DNA of 64,000 nucleotides, taken from contig JBATQE010000024.1 of NCBI GenBank assembly GCA_049291875.1, positions 62,001 through 126,000 on the forward strand, in the 5' to 3' direction. Made by a program: the position numbers and the translations under genes. Source of the DNA: CTSOIL-112 sp049291875. Its GTDB lineage: Bacteria > Pseudomonadota > Gammaproteobacteria > Burkholderiales > Burkholderiaceae. Below, in pieces: positions 53,048 to 61,590 of the stretch. A model generated the notes under the pieces. It was given only the letters and a program-made list of their open reading frames with translations, was not told the DNA's origin and ran no database searches. Every line of letters starts with the position of its first letter. The stretch's first letter is position 1.

Positions 53048-53950
53048 ATGTTCAGCTACCGCCACGCCTTTCATGCAGGCAACCACGCCGACGTACTCAA
53101 GCACATGACGCTCCTGCACATTTGCCAATACATGACGCAAAAAGACAAACCGCTCACCTACATCGACACCCACGCCGGCGTGGGCATGTATCAATTGGGC
53201 AATCCGATGGCGCAAAAAAGTGGCGAACACGAAACCGGCATCAGCAAACTTTGGCCGCTGTGGGAAAACAAAACCACGCGCAACGAACTGCCCGAGCTGC
53301 TACAAAAATACCTCAAATTCATTCACGAGTTGAATGCCAGCGGCGAACTGAAGCACTACCCCGGCTCGCCCACCGTTGCCTCGCACAACCTGCGCGAAAT
53401 CGACCGCATCAAAATTTTTGAACTGCATCCGACCGATATGCGTCTGCTGGACGACAATTTGCAATACATCCAAAAGCCCGGTGTGCACGAAGACAAACGC
53501 ATTTTATTCAAAACCGTAGATGGTTTTATCGGGCTGAAAGCGAATGTACCGCCGCCTTCGCGCCGTGGTGTCGTGCTGATCGACCCGTCGTATGAGCTCA
53601 AAGACGACTACAGCAAGGTCGCCAAAGCCATGAAAGATGCCATGACCCGCTTTCCAACCGGCACTTATGCGATCTGGTACCCTGTGCTGGCGCGCCCCGA
53701 GTCGCGCAATCTTCCGGTGCAACTCGAGCACATTGCCAACGATGCCGGCGCCAAATGGCTCAACGTCACCCTGATGATTGACCAAGTACAACCTACGCAT
53801 CTGGCCGCAGGGCTGCAAGCCTCAGGCATGTTTGTATTCAATCCGCCGTGGACATTGGCCAGCGATTTGCAAGCGAGCCTCAGCACGGTGGTTGAACACC
53901 TGAAAACCAGTTCAGCCGGTAATTACCAAATCACCAGCGGCGGACAGTGA
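53048..53950 (+). CDS. rlmJ: 23S rRNA (adenine-2030-N6)-methyltransferase RlmJ
   Basis: The protein has 300 residues. 'FSYRHAFHAGNHADVLKHMTLL' at the N-terminus is the RlmJ signature, 'YIDTHAGVGMY' the SAM-binding motif, and 'VLIDPSYELKDDY' the catalytic motif, with DPSY where E. coli has DPPY. It methylates A2030 of 23S rRNA; in E. coli (YhiR/ComJ) it is also linked to use of external DNA. It is a single gene. Confidence 0.95.
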   Translation: MFSYRHAFHAGNHADVLKHMTLLHICQYMTQKDKPLTYIDTHAGVGMYQLGNPMAQKSGEHETGISKLWPLWENKTTRNELPELLQKYLKFIHELNASGELKHYPGSPTVASHNLREIDRIKIFELHPTDMRLLDDNLQYIQKPGVHEDKRILFKTVDGFIGLKANVPPPSRRGVVLIDPSYELKDDYSKVAKAMKDAMTRFPTGTYAIWYPVLARPESRNLPVQLEHIANDAGAKWLNVTLMIDQVQPTHLAAGLQASGMFVFNPPWTLASDLQASLSTVVEHLKTSSAGNYQITSGGQ

Positions 53951-53966
53951 TCGTCCAATAATATAG

Positions 53967-53996
53967 TAGGGGCTCAATTCATTGAACCCCTATTTT
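53967..53996 (+). terminator. Terminator after rlmJ
   Basis: Stem TAGGGG-TCAA/TTGA-CCCCTA with one mismatch, followed by TTTT, 17 bp after the stop codon. Confidence 0.7.
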
Positions 53997-54151
53997 CCAT
54001 GCTGCTCATTGAAGCTCTCCTCCTCATTTTTGCCTCAGCGACAAAATATTACCTCTTCAGTTTGTCTTAATTTCATCGTGTTTTAATCACACCGCTCCGT
54101 ACACGATTCTGTGAACGGCGATTTTTCAACACTACGTTTAAGGGACACACC

Positions 54152-54547
54152 ATGAACACTTCACTGAAACTGGCTTTATTAACTTCGATCGTTGGCTTGA
54201 CTTTGGCTGCTTGCGGCGGCAATGATAAAGCTGAGACCAAACCAGCGGCTGCGCCTGCACCTGCTGCTGCACCAACCACCTCAACCACAGCAGTTGCCAC
54301 ACCCGCTCCGGCTCCTGCACCAACGGCTGCTTTGGCCAAAGACAAAAACGGTTGCCCGGCATATCCGAAAAACGAATGGATGTCTGAAGCAGACGCGAAA
54401 GCCAAAATCGCAGAGATGGGCTACAAAGTGAAAACCTTTGAAGTCACCGGCAACTGCTACGAAATGTATGGTCATGACAAAGATGGCAATAAAGCCGAAG
54501 TGTATTTCGACGCGAAAACACTGGCCATTGTCAAAAAAGGCGATTAA
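54152..54547 (+). CDS. PepSY-domain lipoprotein
   Basis: The protein has 131 residues. The lipobox 'LTLAACGG' puts the lipid-modified Cys at about 21. An Ala/Pro/Thr linker (28-62) leads to a PepSY-like domain: 'WMSEADAKAKIAEMGYKVKTFEVTGNCYEMYGHDKDGNKAEVYFD', a pattern also seen in proteins encoded beside cytochrome b561. Two Cys remain in the mature domain. The role is unknown; PepSY domains often bind peptides or modulate proteases or redox partners. The next gene is a cytochrome b561, separated by the repeat array. Confidence 0.85.
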   Translation: MNTSLKLALLTSIVGLTLAACGGNDKAETKPAAAPAPAAAPTTSTTAVATPAPAPAPTAALAKDKNGCPAYPKNEWMSEADAKAKIAEMGYKVKTFEVTGNCYEMYGHDKDGNKAEVYFDAKTLAIVKKGD

Positions 54548-54590
54548 CACCCTTTTTTCAGCAGGTAGTCAACGATCTTCATTCCATTCA

Positions 54591-54842
54591 ACATAACGGG
54601 TCATGCTTTACTGGATACGGTATCTGTACTCAAGAAGATTGCGGGTCAAGCCCGCAATGACTCAGAAAATTGAAACATAACGAGTCATGCCGTATTGAAT
54701 AGGGAATCCCCTCGCAAGGAGATTGCGGATCAAGCCCGCAATGACTCAGCAAATTGAAACATAACGGGTCATGCCATACTGGATACGGCATCTCCTCGCA
54801 AGAAGATTGTGGGGCAAAGCCCGCAATGACTTATCGGATGAT
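54591..54842. repeat. Three tandem copies of an 84-bp unit, each with a hairpin
   Basis: The motif ACATAACG(G/A)GTCATGC recurs at 54591, 54675 and 54759, a constant 84-bp period. Each unit holds an inverted repeat built on ATTGCGG(G)TCAAG CCCGCAAT. Copies differ at scattered positions, so the duplication is not recent, or is being homogenised imperfectly. It fills most of the 54548-54908 gap between the PepSY lipoprotein and cytochrome b561 genes. Confidence 0.9.
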
Positions 54843-54908
54843 TGATAGAAATCGCAATACCTGCTGAATTCAGATTACATTCAGACTAAACGCCCGTCAG
54901 GAGTACAC

Positions 54909-55442
54909 ATGAATCAAATCAAGGTTTGGGACCCGTTGGTGCGCATTTTGCACTGGGGTTTGGCCATTTTAATTTTTTCCAACTTTTTAAACGAAGACGG
55001 TCATACCGCGCATCGCTGGATCGGCTATGTCGCCACCGGTTTCGTCCTCGTGCGCATTGTGTGGGGATTTGTAGGAACGCAACACGCACGCTTTAGTGAC
55101 TGGTTTCCCAGCCCTCGCCGCGTGATAGAATACACCCAGCTCAAATTATCCGGCCAAGCACCGCGCTATATCGGGCATAATCCTTTGGGTGCGGTGATGA
55201 TGTTAGCATTGTTGTTACTGGTCATCAATCAAGGCGTGACCGGCTATATGATGGGCACGGATCTATTTTTCGGTGAGAAATGGCTCGAAGAATGGCACGG
55301 ATTCAGCGCCGATCTAATATTGGTCTTCGTCGGACTGCATGTTTTGGGCGCGATTTTTGAAAGTATCAAACAAAAAGAAAATCTACCGTTGTCCATGATT
55401 CACGGCTACAAACGTGCCGATGAACCCAAAGACCACGATTAA
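54909..55442 (+). CDS. Cytochrome b561-type membrane protein
   Basis: The protein has 177 residues and four membrane segments. Histidines that can bind heme b are in 'RILHWGLAIL', 'HTAHRWIGYV', 'EEWHGFSADL' and 'VGLHVLGAI', the pattern of the bacterial b561/Ni-Fe-hydrogenase cytochrome b family. It would pass electrons between the quinone pool and a periplasmic acceptor. No hydrogenase or c-type cytochrome is nearby; the PepSY lipoprotein upstream and ZIP transporter downstream are the only partners seen. Confidence 0.9.
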   Translation: MNQIKVWDPLVRILHWGLAILIFSNFLNEDGHTAHRWIGYVATGFVLVRIVWGFVGTQHARFSDWFPSPRRVIEYTQLKLSGQAPRYIGHNPLGAVMMLALLLLVINQGVTGYMMGTDLFFGEKWLEEWHGFSADLILVFVGLHVLGAIFESIKQKENLPLSMIHGYKRADEPKDHD

Positions 55443-55485
55443 CAGCCTCACTCAATTAACCCACAGCACATAAAAATAACGCATC

Positions 55486-56205
55486 ATGACCTCACTCTCT
55501 CCACTGCAAATCATGCTCATTCCGTCGTCATTCATCGCCTTGTCGGGCGTGTTGGCACTCACTTGGCAACCCTCGCATCGCGTGCGCAGTCTGATTCAGC
55601 ACTTTGCGGTGGGGGTGATTTTGGCGGTCTTATCAACCGACGTTTTCCCTGAGATTGCCAAAGAACACGCGGCGGCCGAAGTACTGATCGGCTCTTTTGC
55701 CTTGGGCGGTTTTTTCATGTATTTGATGAAAAAACTCACCGACCGTTGGGAGCGTCAAGCGCATGCATCGGGCAAAGCAGGCACCAATATCGGGCTGATT
55801 TCAACCACGTTTATTGACGCGGCTATTGACGGCCTGATTATTGGCACAGGCTTGGCGGCCAGCACCGCGACAGGTTTGATCTTGGCCGTCGGCTTGTCGG
55901 TGGAAATGCTGTTTTTGGGCTTATCACTGATGTCGGAAACCATGAAGGGCAAACGCATGGTGCTGCTGACATGTGTTTTGGGTCTGGTGATGTTCGCGTC
56001 GATGTTCCTCGGTTATCACTTTTTGAAAGAGGCGTCGCCGACCATCATCGCTGCCATTTTGTCGTTTGGCGCCGCTGCACTGGTGTATTTGGTCACCGAT
56101 GAATTGCTGATCGAAGCGCACACGATTGAGGAAACGCCAGTGTCTTCATTATGGCTATTTGCGGGGTTTTTGTTGTTTTGGGGCTTTGAGCTGTACACCA
56201 TCTGA
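55486..56205 (+). CDS. ZIP-family divalent metal transporter
   Basis: The protein has 239 residues and about eight hydrophobic segments. 'FAVGVILAVLSTDVFPEI', 'DAAIDGLIIGTGLA' and 'SVEMLFLGLSL' carry the acidic residues at positions that form the ZIP metal site, though the usual His of 'HNxPEG' is replaced by Asp ('DAAIDG'). The C-terminus has 'LVTDELLIEAH'. It likely moves Zn2+, Fe2+ or another divalent ion; the substrate is unknown. It begins 43 bp after cytochrome b561 and ends at a terminator. Confidence 0.82.
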   Translation: MTSLSPLQIMLIPSSFIALSGVLALTWQPSHRVRSLIQHFAVGVILAVLSTDVFPEIAKEHAAAEVLIGSFALGGFFMYLMKKLTDRWERQAHASGKAGTNIGLISTTFIDAAIDGLIIGTGLAASTATGLILAVGLSVEMLFLGLSLMSETMKGKRMVLLTCVLGLVMFASMFLGYHFLKEASPTIIAAILSFGAAALVYLVTDELLIEAHTIEETPVSSLWLFAGFLLFWGFELYTI

Positions 56206-56207
56206 CC

Positions 56208-56236
56208 AAAAAAGGCTTGGATCTCCAAGCCTTTTT
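56208..56236. terminator. Bidirectional terminator between the ZIP and DUF2461 genes
   Basis: Stem AAAAAGGCTTGG/CCAAGCCTTTTT, 12 bp with a 4-nt loop and T-runs on both strands; it separates convergent genes. Confidence 0.9.
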
Positions 56237-56240
56237 GCAT

Positions 56241-56918
56241 TTATGCCTCGCGCGCCTCATTCAAAAATCGTTGCAGGGGCTGATACGCCAAATAGGTCTC
56301 CAACACGGTTTGCTCCAGCTTGACACTGCGCATTTGCGCATCGCTCAAATTGCGTTGAATCCACAGCGCTTTGAATTTAATCCACTCGATGTACGGACTT
56401 TCGGCGCGCTCGCCCGTGAATCCTTGCGGTGGGCGCACCAGCCGATCGCCATGCAGGCGGCCAAAATATTGTTTGAATGTCTCGTCCTCAATCACCCGCA
56501 TCAGCTCCGCGCCGTTGTGCAAAATATGCAGGCGAATCTGCTTGAGCCACTCGGGGCTGGGCGCATGCGCACCGCCGCCGATCATGCTCGAATCGGGCGC
56601 AATGTGCAGATAAAAACCCGCGCGGTTAAAATCCGAGCGTTTGCCGCTGGAAACAATGTGAATGCCAAAATGCGTCTTGTACGGCGCTCCGTCGCGGGCA
56701 TAGCGCGCGTCTTTGTAAATCCGAAACAGGCAGTTTTTCGGCGCCACGCCGATCAGTAAGGGATCGTACGGAATCAAGGCGCCAATCAATTCATCGGTAA
56801 AGTCCAGCAATTCGCTGTGCAACTGTTGATAGCGCGTTTTGTGTTCGTTAAACCATTCACGTTGATTATTCGCCGCCAGTTCACGCAAAAATGGCAAGGC
56901 ATCGCTTGGCAATTTCAT
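56241..56918 (-). CDS. DUF2461 family protein
   Basis: The protein has 225 residues. 'FLRELAANNQREWFNEHKTRYQ' at the N-terminus and 'RIYKDARYARDGAPYKTHFGIH' are the DUF2461 (TIGR02453) signatures, and 'GFYLHIAPDSSMIGGGAHAP' follows. The biochemical function of the family is unknown. It is a single minus-strand gene, divergent from the ABC-F gene. Confidence 0.92.
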   Translation of the reverse strand: MKLPSDALPFLRELAANNQREWFNEHKTRYQQLHSELLDFTDELIGALIPYDPLLIGVAPKNCLFRIYKDARYARDGAPYKTHFGIHIVSSGKRSDFNRAGFYLHIAPDSSMIGGGAHAPSPEWLKQIRLHILHNGAELMRVIEDETFKQYFGRLHGDRLVRPPQGFTGERAESPYIEWIKFKALWIQRNLSDAQMRSVKLEQTVLETYLAYQPLQRFLNEAREA

Positions 56919-56952
56919 GTTCAGTTTCCCTTCAAAGTCACCCCGTAGGCTT

Positions 56953-56961
56953 TGCTATAAT
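56953..56961 (+). promoter_or_regulatory. Extended -10 promoter of the ABC-F gene
   Basis: TGC-TATAAT on the + strand, 36 bp before the start codon. A weak TTCAAA lies 19 bp upstream. Confidence 0.6.
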
Positions 56962-56997
56962 ACGCTTTTTTCAGCCTCGATACCGCTTTCCATTTTC

Positions 56998-58938
56998 ATG
57001 ATCACCCTTTCCAATCTGCGCCTGCAACGTGGCCAAAAAGTCCTGCTCGAAAACGCCAACGCCCGCATTGACGTCGGTCAACGCGTCGGCATCATCGGCC
57101 GCAATGGCACAGGCAAATCCAGCCTGTTCGCACTGTTGCGTGGCGAACTGCACGCCGATGCGGGCGACGTCATCATCCCCGCGCATTGGGTACTGGCGCA
57201 TGTCGCGCAGGAAATGCCCGAAACCGACGAATCCGCATTGGACTATGTACTCGCGGGCGATGGCGAACTGGTGGAACTGAACACCGAGCTGGCACACGCC
57301 GAGCAGATCGACGACGGCACGCAGATCGCACACTGCCACGCCGAACTGGCGCGCATCGACGCGTACAGTGCGCCCGCACGCGCGGCGCAGCTGCTCAACG
57401 GTTTGGGCTTCGCACAAAATTTGCAAAGCAATCCGGTCAGCGCCTTCTCCGGCGGCTGGCGCATGCGTTTGAATCTCGCGCGCGCACTGATGTGCCGTTC
57501 CGATTTATTGCTGCTGGATGAACCGACCAATCATTTGGATTTGGACACCGTGCTGTGGCTGGAGCAATATTTGAAAAGCCATCCCGCGACGCAGCTCATC
57601 ATCTCGCACGACCGCGATTTCCTCGACGCGCTGTGTACGCACACAATTGAGGTCGCGCAGCAAACCCTGACCAGCTATCGCGGCAACTACACTCAGTTTG
57701 AACGCACGCGCGCCGAGCGTCTGCTCCAGCAGCAAGCACAATACGCCCAACAGCAGCGCCACATCGCGCATTTGCAAAGCTACATCGACCGATTCCGCGC
57801 CAAGGCGACCAAAGCGCGCCAAGCGCAAAGCCGTATCAAAGCGCTCGATCGGCTCGAACTCATCGCACCCGCGCATCTGGATTCGCCCTTCACCTTCGAG
57901 TTCGCCGAGCTAAACGATCTGCCCAACCCGCTGATGCAGACCGACGGCATCAGCCTCGGTTACGGCGACACGCCGTTGCTACAAAAAGTCGCCTTCAGCA
58001 TCCAGAGCCACGACCGCATCGGCCTGCTCGGCATGAACGGCGCGGGTAAATCGACCCTGATCAAAGCGCTCGCACAGGAGCTGACATCACTGACAGGCGA
58101 AATCACCACCGCGCAAAACCTGCGCATCGGCTACTTTTCGCAACAGCATCTGGACACCCTGCGCGAGGACGAATCGCCGCTGTGGCATATGCAAAAACTC
58201 GCACCCGATGCCAACATCCAAGTGCTGCGCAACTACCTCGGCGGTTTTCACTTTCAGGGCGACCGCGTGGCCGAATCCATCGAAAACTTCTCCGGTGGTG
58301 AAAAAGCCCGCCTCGCCTTGGCACTGCTGATTTGGCAAAAGCCGCATTTGCTGCTGCTGGACGAGCCGACCAACCACCTTGACCTCGATATGCGCCACGC
58401 ACTCACCACCGCGCTGCAACAATTCAACGGCGCGCTGATCGTCGTCTCGCATGACCGCAGTTTACTCGCCAACTGCGTGGACGATTTCTGGCTGGTGGCC
58501 GACGGTACCGTCAAAGCATTTGACGGCGATCTGGACGACTACCGCGCGTGGTGCGCGCAAAGCTGGCAGCTATTCAAACAAAGCACGCACGGGCACAAAA
58601 ACCCCGAGCAAAATGGCGATACCGATTCATCGCAAAACAAAAAAGAAGCACGCCAGCAAGCCGCCCAGCGCCGAACCGCACTGAACGCCGCACAAAAACC
58701 GCTCAAACAAAAACTGGCAAAATTGGAAAAACAGCTCGAAGCCGCGCAAACAGAAAACGCTGAATTACAAAATTGGCTCGCCTCCGAGGACGCCTACGCG
58801 CCCGAACAGAAAGACCCGCTCGCCACCGCTGTGCGCCGCAACAGCGAACTCACCGCACAGATCGCCGAGCTGGAGGAGCAGTGGTTGGCACTGCATGAAG
58901 AATTGGAAACCATCGAGCGAGAATTGGCTTTGTCGTAA
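56998..58938 (+). CDS. yheS: ABC-F ATPase, YheS type
   Basis: From ATG 56998 ('MITLSNLRLQRGQKVLLENA') the protein has 646 residues. There are two ATP-binding cassettes: 'GRNGTGKSS', 'FSGGWRMRLNLA', 'LLLLDEPTNHLD', then 'GMNGAGKST', 'NFSGGEKARLAL' and a second 'LLLLDEPTNHLD'. The inter-domain arm (about 240-300, Gln/Arg rich) and a C-terminal coiled coil fit a ribosome-acting ABC-F protein without membrane domains. The N-terminus resembles YheS rather than Uup. It probably relieves stalled translation. Confidence 0.95.
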   Translation: MITLSNLRLQRGQKVLLENANARIDVGQRVGIIGRNGTGKSSLFALLRGELHADAGDVIIPAHWVLAHVAQEMPETDESALDYVLAGDGELVELNTELAHAEQIDDGTQIAHCHAELARIDAYSAPARAAQLLNGLGFAQNLQSNPVSAFSGGWRMRLNLARALMCRSDLLLLDEPTNHLDLDTVLWLEQYLKSHPATQLIISHDRDFLDALCTHTIEVAQQTLTSYRGNYTQFERTRAERLLQQQAQYAQQQRHIAHLQSYIDRFRAKATKARQAQSRIKALDRLELIAPAHLDSPFTFEFAELNDLPNPLMQTDGISLGYGDTPLLQKVAFSIQSHDRIGLLGMNGAGKSTLIKALAQELTSLTGEITTAQNLRIGYFSQQHLDTLREDESPLWHMQKLAPDANIQVLRNYLGGFHFQGDRVAESIENFSGGEKARLALALLIWQKPHLLLLDEPTNHLDLDMRHALTTALQQFNGALIVVSHDRSLLANCVDDFWLVADGTVKAFDGDLDDYRAWCAQSWQLFKQSTHGHKNPEQNGDTDSSQNKKEARQQAAQRRTALNAAQKPLKQKLAKLEKQLEAAQTENAELQNWLASEDAYAPEQKDPLATAVRRNSELTAQIAELEEQWLALHEELETIERELALS

Positions 58939-58959
58939 AACCAAACCATTGACCGACCA

Positions 58960-60159
58960 TCAATGATGCGATGGCAATAAACGCATCACACCATATCCGG
59001 CCAAAATCCCGATAAACAAGGCACCCGGGGCGCTGGCGCCCGTTAGCAATAACATGATGAGCAGTACGGCGATCGGTTTGCCCATTCCTGCCGTAGCAGC
59101 CGCAGTCATGCCCGCGATTAAGGCAACGGTTACTGGAGTGCTTGGCAAAAAAGCCACCGCGACGAGACTCAAAACCGCACCCGCAAACAACAGCGGGAAA
59201 ATTTCACCACCGCGCCAACCACTACTGAGGCACAAAGCCAACGCCAGCGCCTTCAATAAGCCCAAACCGAGCAACGCCGGCCAACCGGCTTCCACTCCGT
59301 GCTCCAATAAATGCACCAACTCATGATGGCCGGAAAAACGCACCAACGGTACAAAAGTAGCCAATAGAGCAAACACCGCACTGCCCACCAAAGTCTGCAC
59401 CTTTACCCCGCCCAATTGATTCAGTGCGCGGGTGATATACGGGCGACTGAGGCGCAACACGATGCCGGCACAAGCACCCAATAGGGCAGGAATAATGGCC
59501 CACAGCAGATCACTGCCATCTCGCGGTGCAATGTAGGCAGGCAAAGACAATTGGAGTTGCCCATTCGGAATGAGCCAGTGAGCCACCCATACAAAGCCGG
59601 CAAAACCAGCAACCGCGCCTAAAAATTTAAGCGCCAACGGTGTGGGTTCATCATCCATATTTTGGCTGGAGAGGTTGGACGTAGGCTCAGGCTCTATATA
59701 AACCGCTGCCGCCGGTGGTGCGCCGTATAAACCCGATAGCGCGGCGGCCGTTCCGGTGTCACCAATCAAGCGTGCTTCCGCCCGACTTCTGGCAATCAAT
59801 AGCGCCACGACGGCGGATGCTTCGGAAACCACAGCGACCAGACCGGCCTCCGGCCCCACGGCGCCACCAAAACCAACCGCGACAATCGCGGACAGCGCCA
59901 GAAACAAGGTACTGCGCTTTTTCAGATGCAATACATCGTGTGCCTGCGCCAATTGGGCATTTAAATCCACATCCTCGGTGACATTCCGAATCAGTGCAAT
60001 CAAGACGCCACCCAGCATAATCACGACAGGGATATACCAGCGCGCATCGGATAGCGACTACACCCAGTGGTTGACCGTGTTCATACACCACAGCGTCACG
60101 GCCGCCAATGCGCCGGCCAAGGCACCATAAATAGCGGCAATAGCAGCAGAGCGCATCAT
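58960..60159 (-). pseudogene. ClC-type chloride channel/antiporter interrupted by an in-frame TAG
   Basis: ATG 60159 (AAAGGG upstream) opens 33 codons ending 'WCMNTVNHWV', then TAG at 60060-60058, then the same frame continues 'SLSDARWYIPVVIMLGGVL' for over 350 codons to 58960. The long part is a ClC protein: 'VGFGGAVGPEAGLVAVVSE' (the glutamate-gate region), 'GAPPAAAVY', 'SSGWRGGEIFPLLFAGA' and 'GMGKPIAVLLIMLLLTG'. A single TGG-to-TAG change would explain the break. A shorter product could start at GTG 60024 (354 residues), lacking the first helix. The TAG could also be a read error. Confidence 0.72.
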
Positions 60160-60275
60160 CACAGCCCTTTGTTCAGGCAAGACCAACCACAAGTGTGGGT
60201 CGGATCATAAGCTGTGTGCAATAAGTTTTTTGGCATAGGTTCGCTCCAATGGGTCAAAGGCGTCACAACCATCAT
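60159..60275 (-). CDS. Possible 38-residue ORF linking the K+ channel and ClC genes
   Basis: The ATG at 60275 overlaps the K+ channel stop in ATGA, and its TGA at 60161-60159 shares a base with the ClC ATG. The peptide (MMVVTPLTHWSEPMPKNL onward, with two Cys and three Trp) has no signal or membrane segment and no family match I recognise. The double overlap suggests translational coupling but may be chance. Confidence 0.25.
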   Translation of the reverse strand: MMVVTPLTHWSEPMPKNLLHTAYDPTHTCGWSCLNKGL

Positions 60276-60604
60276 TCATTATCCTTATGTTGCTGGTGAA
60301 TACTTTGTAACACGCTATCAGCCACGGCCGTCGCCGTTGCAAAAAACAGACCCAAACCACACAATACGTAACCAATGGTGAACAATTTTCCCAGCGTCGT
60401 ATGCGGAGAAAAATCGCCATAGCCCACCGTAGCAATCGTGATCACAGAAAAATACACCGCATCAATCAGCTTCCACCCTTCCACCCACCAATAAAATACC
60501 GAAGCCACACCGATGAGTGTAAAGGTCAGCGCCAATAATATACGCACCTGAGGCGTGCGAAAAGCAATGGTCAGACCCGAGCTGAGTTGTCGCAAAGAAT
60601 CCAT
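60272..60604 (-). CDS. Two-helix potassium channel (Ion_trans_2)
   Basis: The protein has 110 residues: membrane helix at about 22-39, pore helix, selectivity filter 'TVGYGD' at 59-64 in 'ITIATVGYGDFSPHT', and a second helix at about 73-95. It has no RCK/TrkA regulatory domain, so it is a minimal channel that would act as a tetramer. AAAGGA precedes the ATG. It lies between hdeD and the ClC gene on the minus strand. Confidence 0.92.
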   Translation of the reverse strand: MDSLRQLSSGLTIAFRTPQVRILLALTFTLIGVASVFYWWVEGWKLIDAVYFSVITIATVGYGDFSPHTTLGKLFTIGYVLCGLGLFFATATAVADSVLQSIHQQHKDNE

Positions 60605-60873
60605 ATCAATATCCTTTATCTATTATTCAAACGATACCGATAAAAGACATCGTAATCAATAGATATGGGGCGCAATCGCAATAAGATATCCGATGAATAC
60701 ATCAGATATGCTCATCTTTCGCGCCCCATACCGAAAAAATGATCCTATGGTTTTTAACCCTGCCGTGCCTAATCGCTCATCAAAGGCTGTTCATCGTATT
60801 GGATACCATACCGATGATCCGGCTTATACTTATAAATACTCAAGTTTAGGCAAGCGCATGGGTCAAATGATGC

Positions 60874-61446
60874 TCAGTCACCCAGTCGTTTCAGCTCAAA
60901 CGCCGCCCAAATCAAGCTACAGCCGACAAAAAATGCCCAGAATACAAATACATACAACAAGGTCACTGCGGTCAAACTTGGATTCATAAACAGCAACACC
61001 CCACCCAATACATAGAGCAAGCCGATAAAAAAGCTGCCCCACGAACGGCTTCGATCGTCACTACCTTTGGCATAACGGCCAAAAAAGATCAAGATCAAAC
61101 CGTTGACCAGCATGGATACCGCAAACAATGCCACGATCAGATTTAAAGACACCATACTGGCCAGCGCAGGATGCATCAGCAGTAAAGCACCCGCAACCAA
61201 GCCGATGAGACCCGCTATAAACAACCATACACGACTCTGTCCGGTACTGCCGGTAAAGGAGCGGACAATATTGAGTACACCGTCAAACATCCAGAACAAA
61301 CCCAGCCAATAAGTCATCGCAACCAGAGTCTTCAGCGGCGTCGCCCACAAAGCAGCGGCCAATAGAAAAGCAGCAATACCTTGTATGAGTGGTATCCACC
61401 ACCATTTGGATAATTCTTTTTTGAGTGCTTGTGTCGAATCAGTCAT
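60874..61446 (-). CDS. HdeD family (DUF308) membrane protein
   Basis: From ATG 61446, with AGGAGA upstream, the protein has 190 residues and six membrane segments in three repeated pairs, with 'MTYWLGLFWMFDGVLNIVRSF' and 'VFWAFFVGCSLIWAAFELKRLG' typical of HdeD. In E. coli HdeD contributes to acid resistance at high cell density. It is divergent from the LysR gene 144 bp away, which is the likely regulator. Confidence 0.88.
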   Translation of the reverse strand: MTDSTQALKKELSKWWWIPLIQGIAAFLLAAALWATPLKTLVAMTYWLGLFWMFDGVLNIVRSFTGSTGQSRVWLFIAGLIGLVAGALLLMHPALASMVSLNLIVALFAVSMLVNGLILIFFGRYAKGSDDRSRSWGSFFIGLLYVLGGVLLFMNPSLTAVTLLYVFVFWAFFVGCSLIWAAFELKRLGD

Positions 61447-61590
61447 GAAAATCTCCTGTTCTATATTTTGAAATAAGTAATTGAACCATCCCGCCGCTCG
61501 AACATCCATGCAACGTTTCGCGACTTTACCCACACATAAATACAAAGTAAAATGAATAATTATTAGAATTTTGATAAGCTATTGGTTATC

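Noticed and set aside
54591..54842. CRISPR array
   Set aside because: The 84-bp units abut directly with no unique spacers and no cas genes are nearby.
60693..60989. 98-codon + strand ORF between the K+ channel and hdeD
   Set aside because: Its second half is antisense to hdeD and the first half has no recognisable features.
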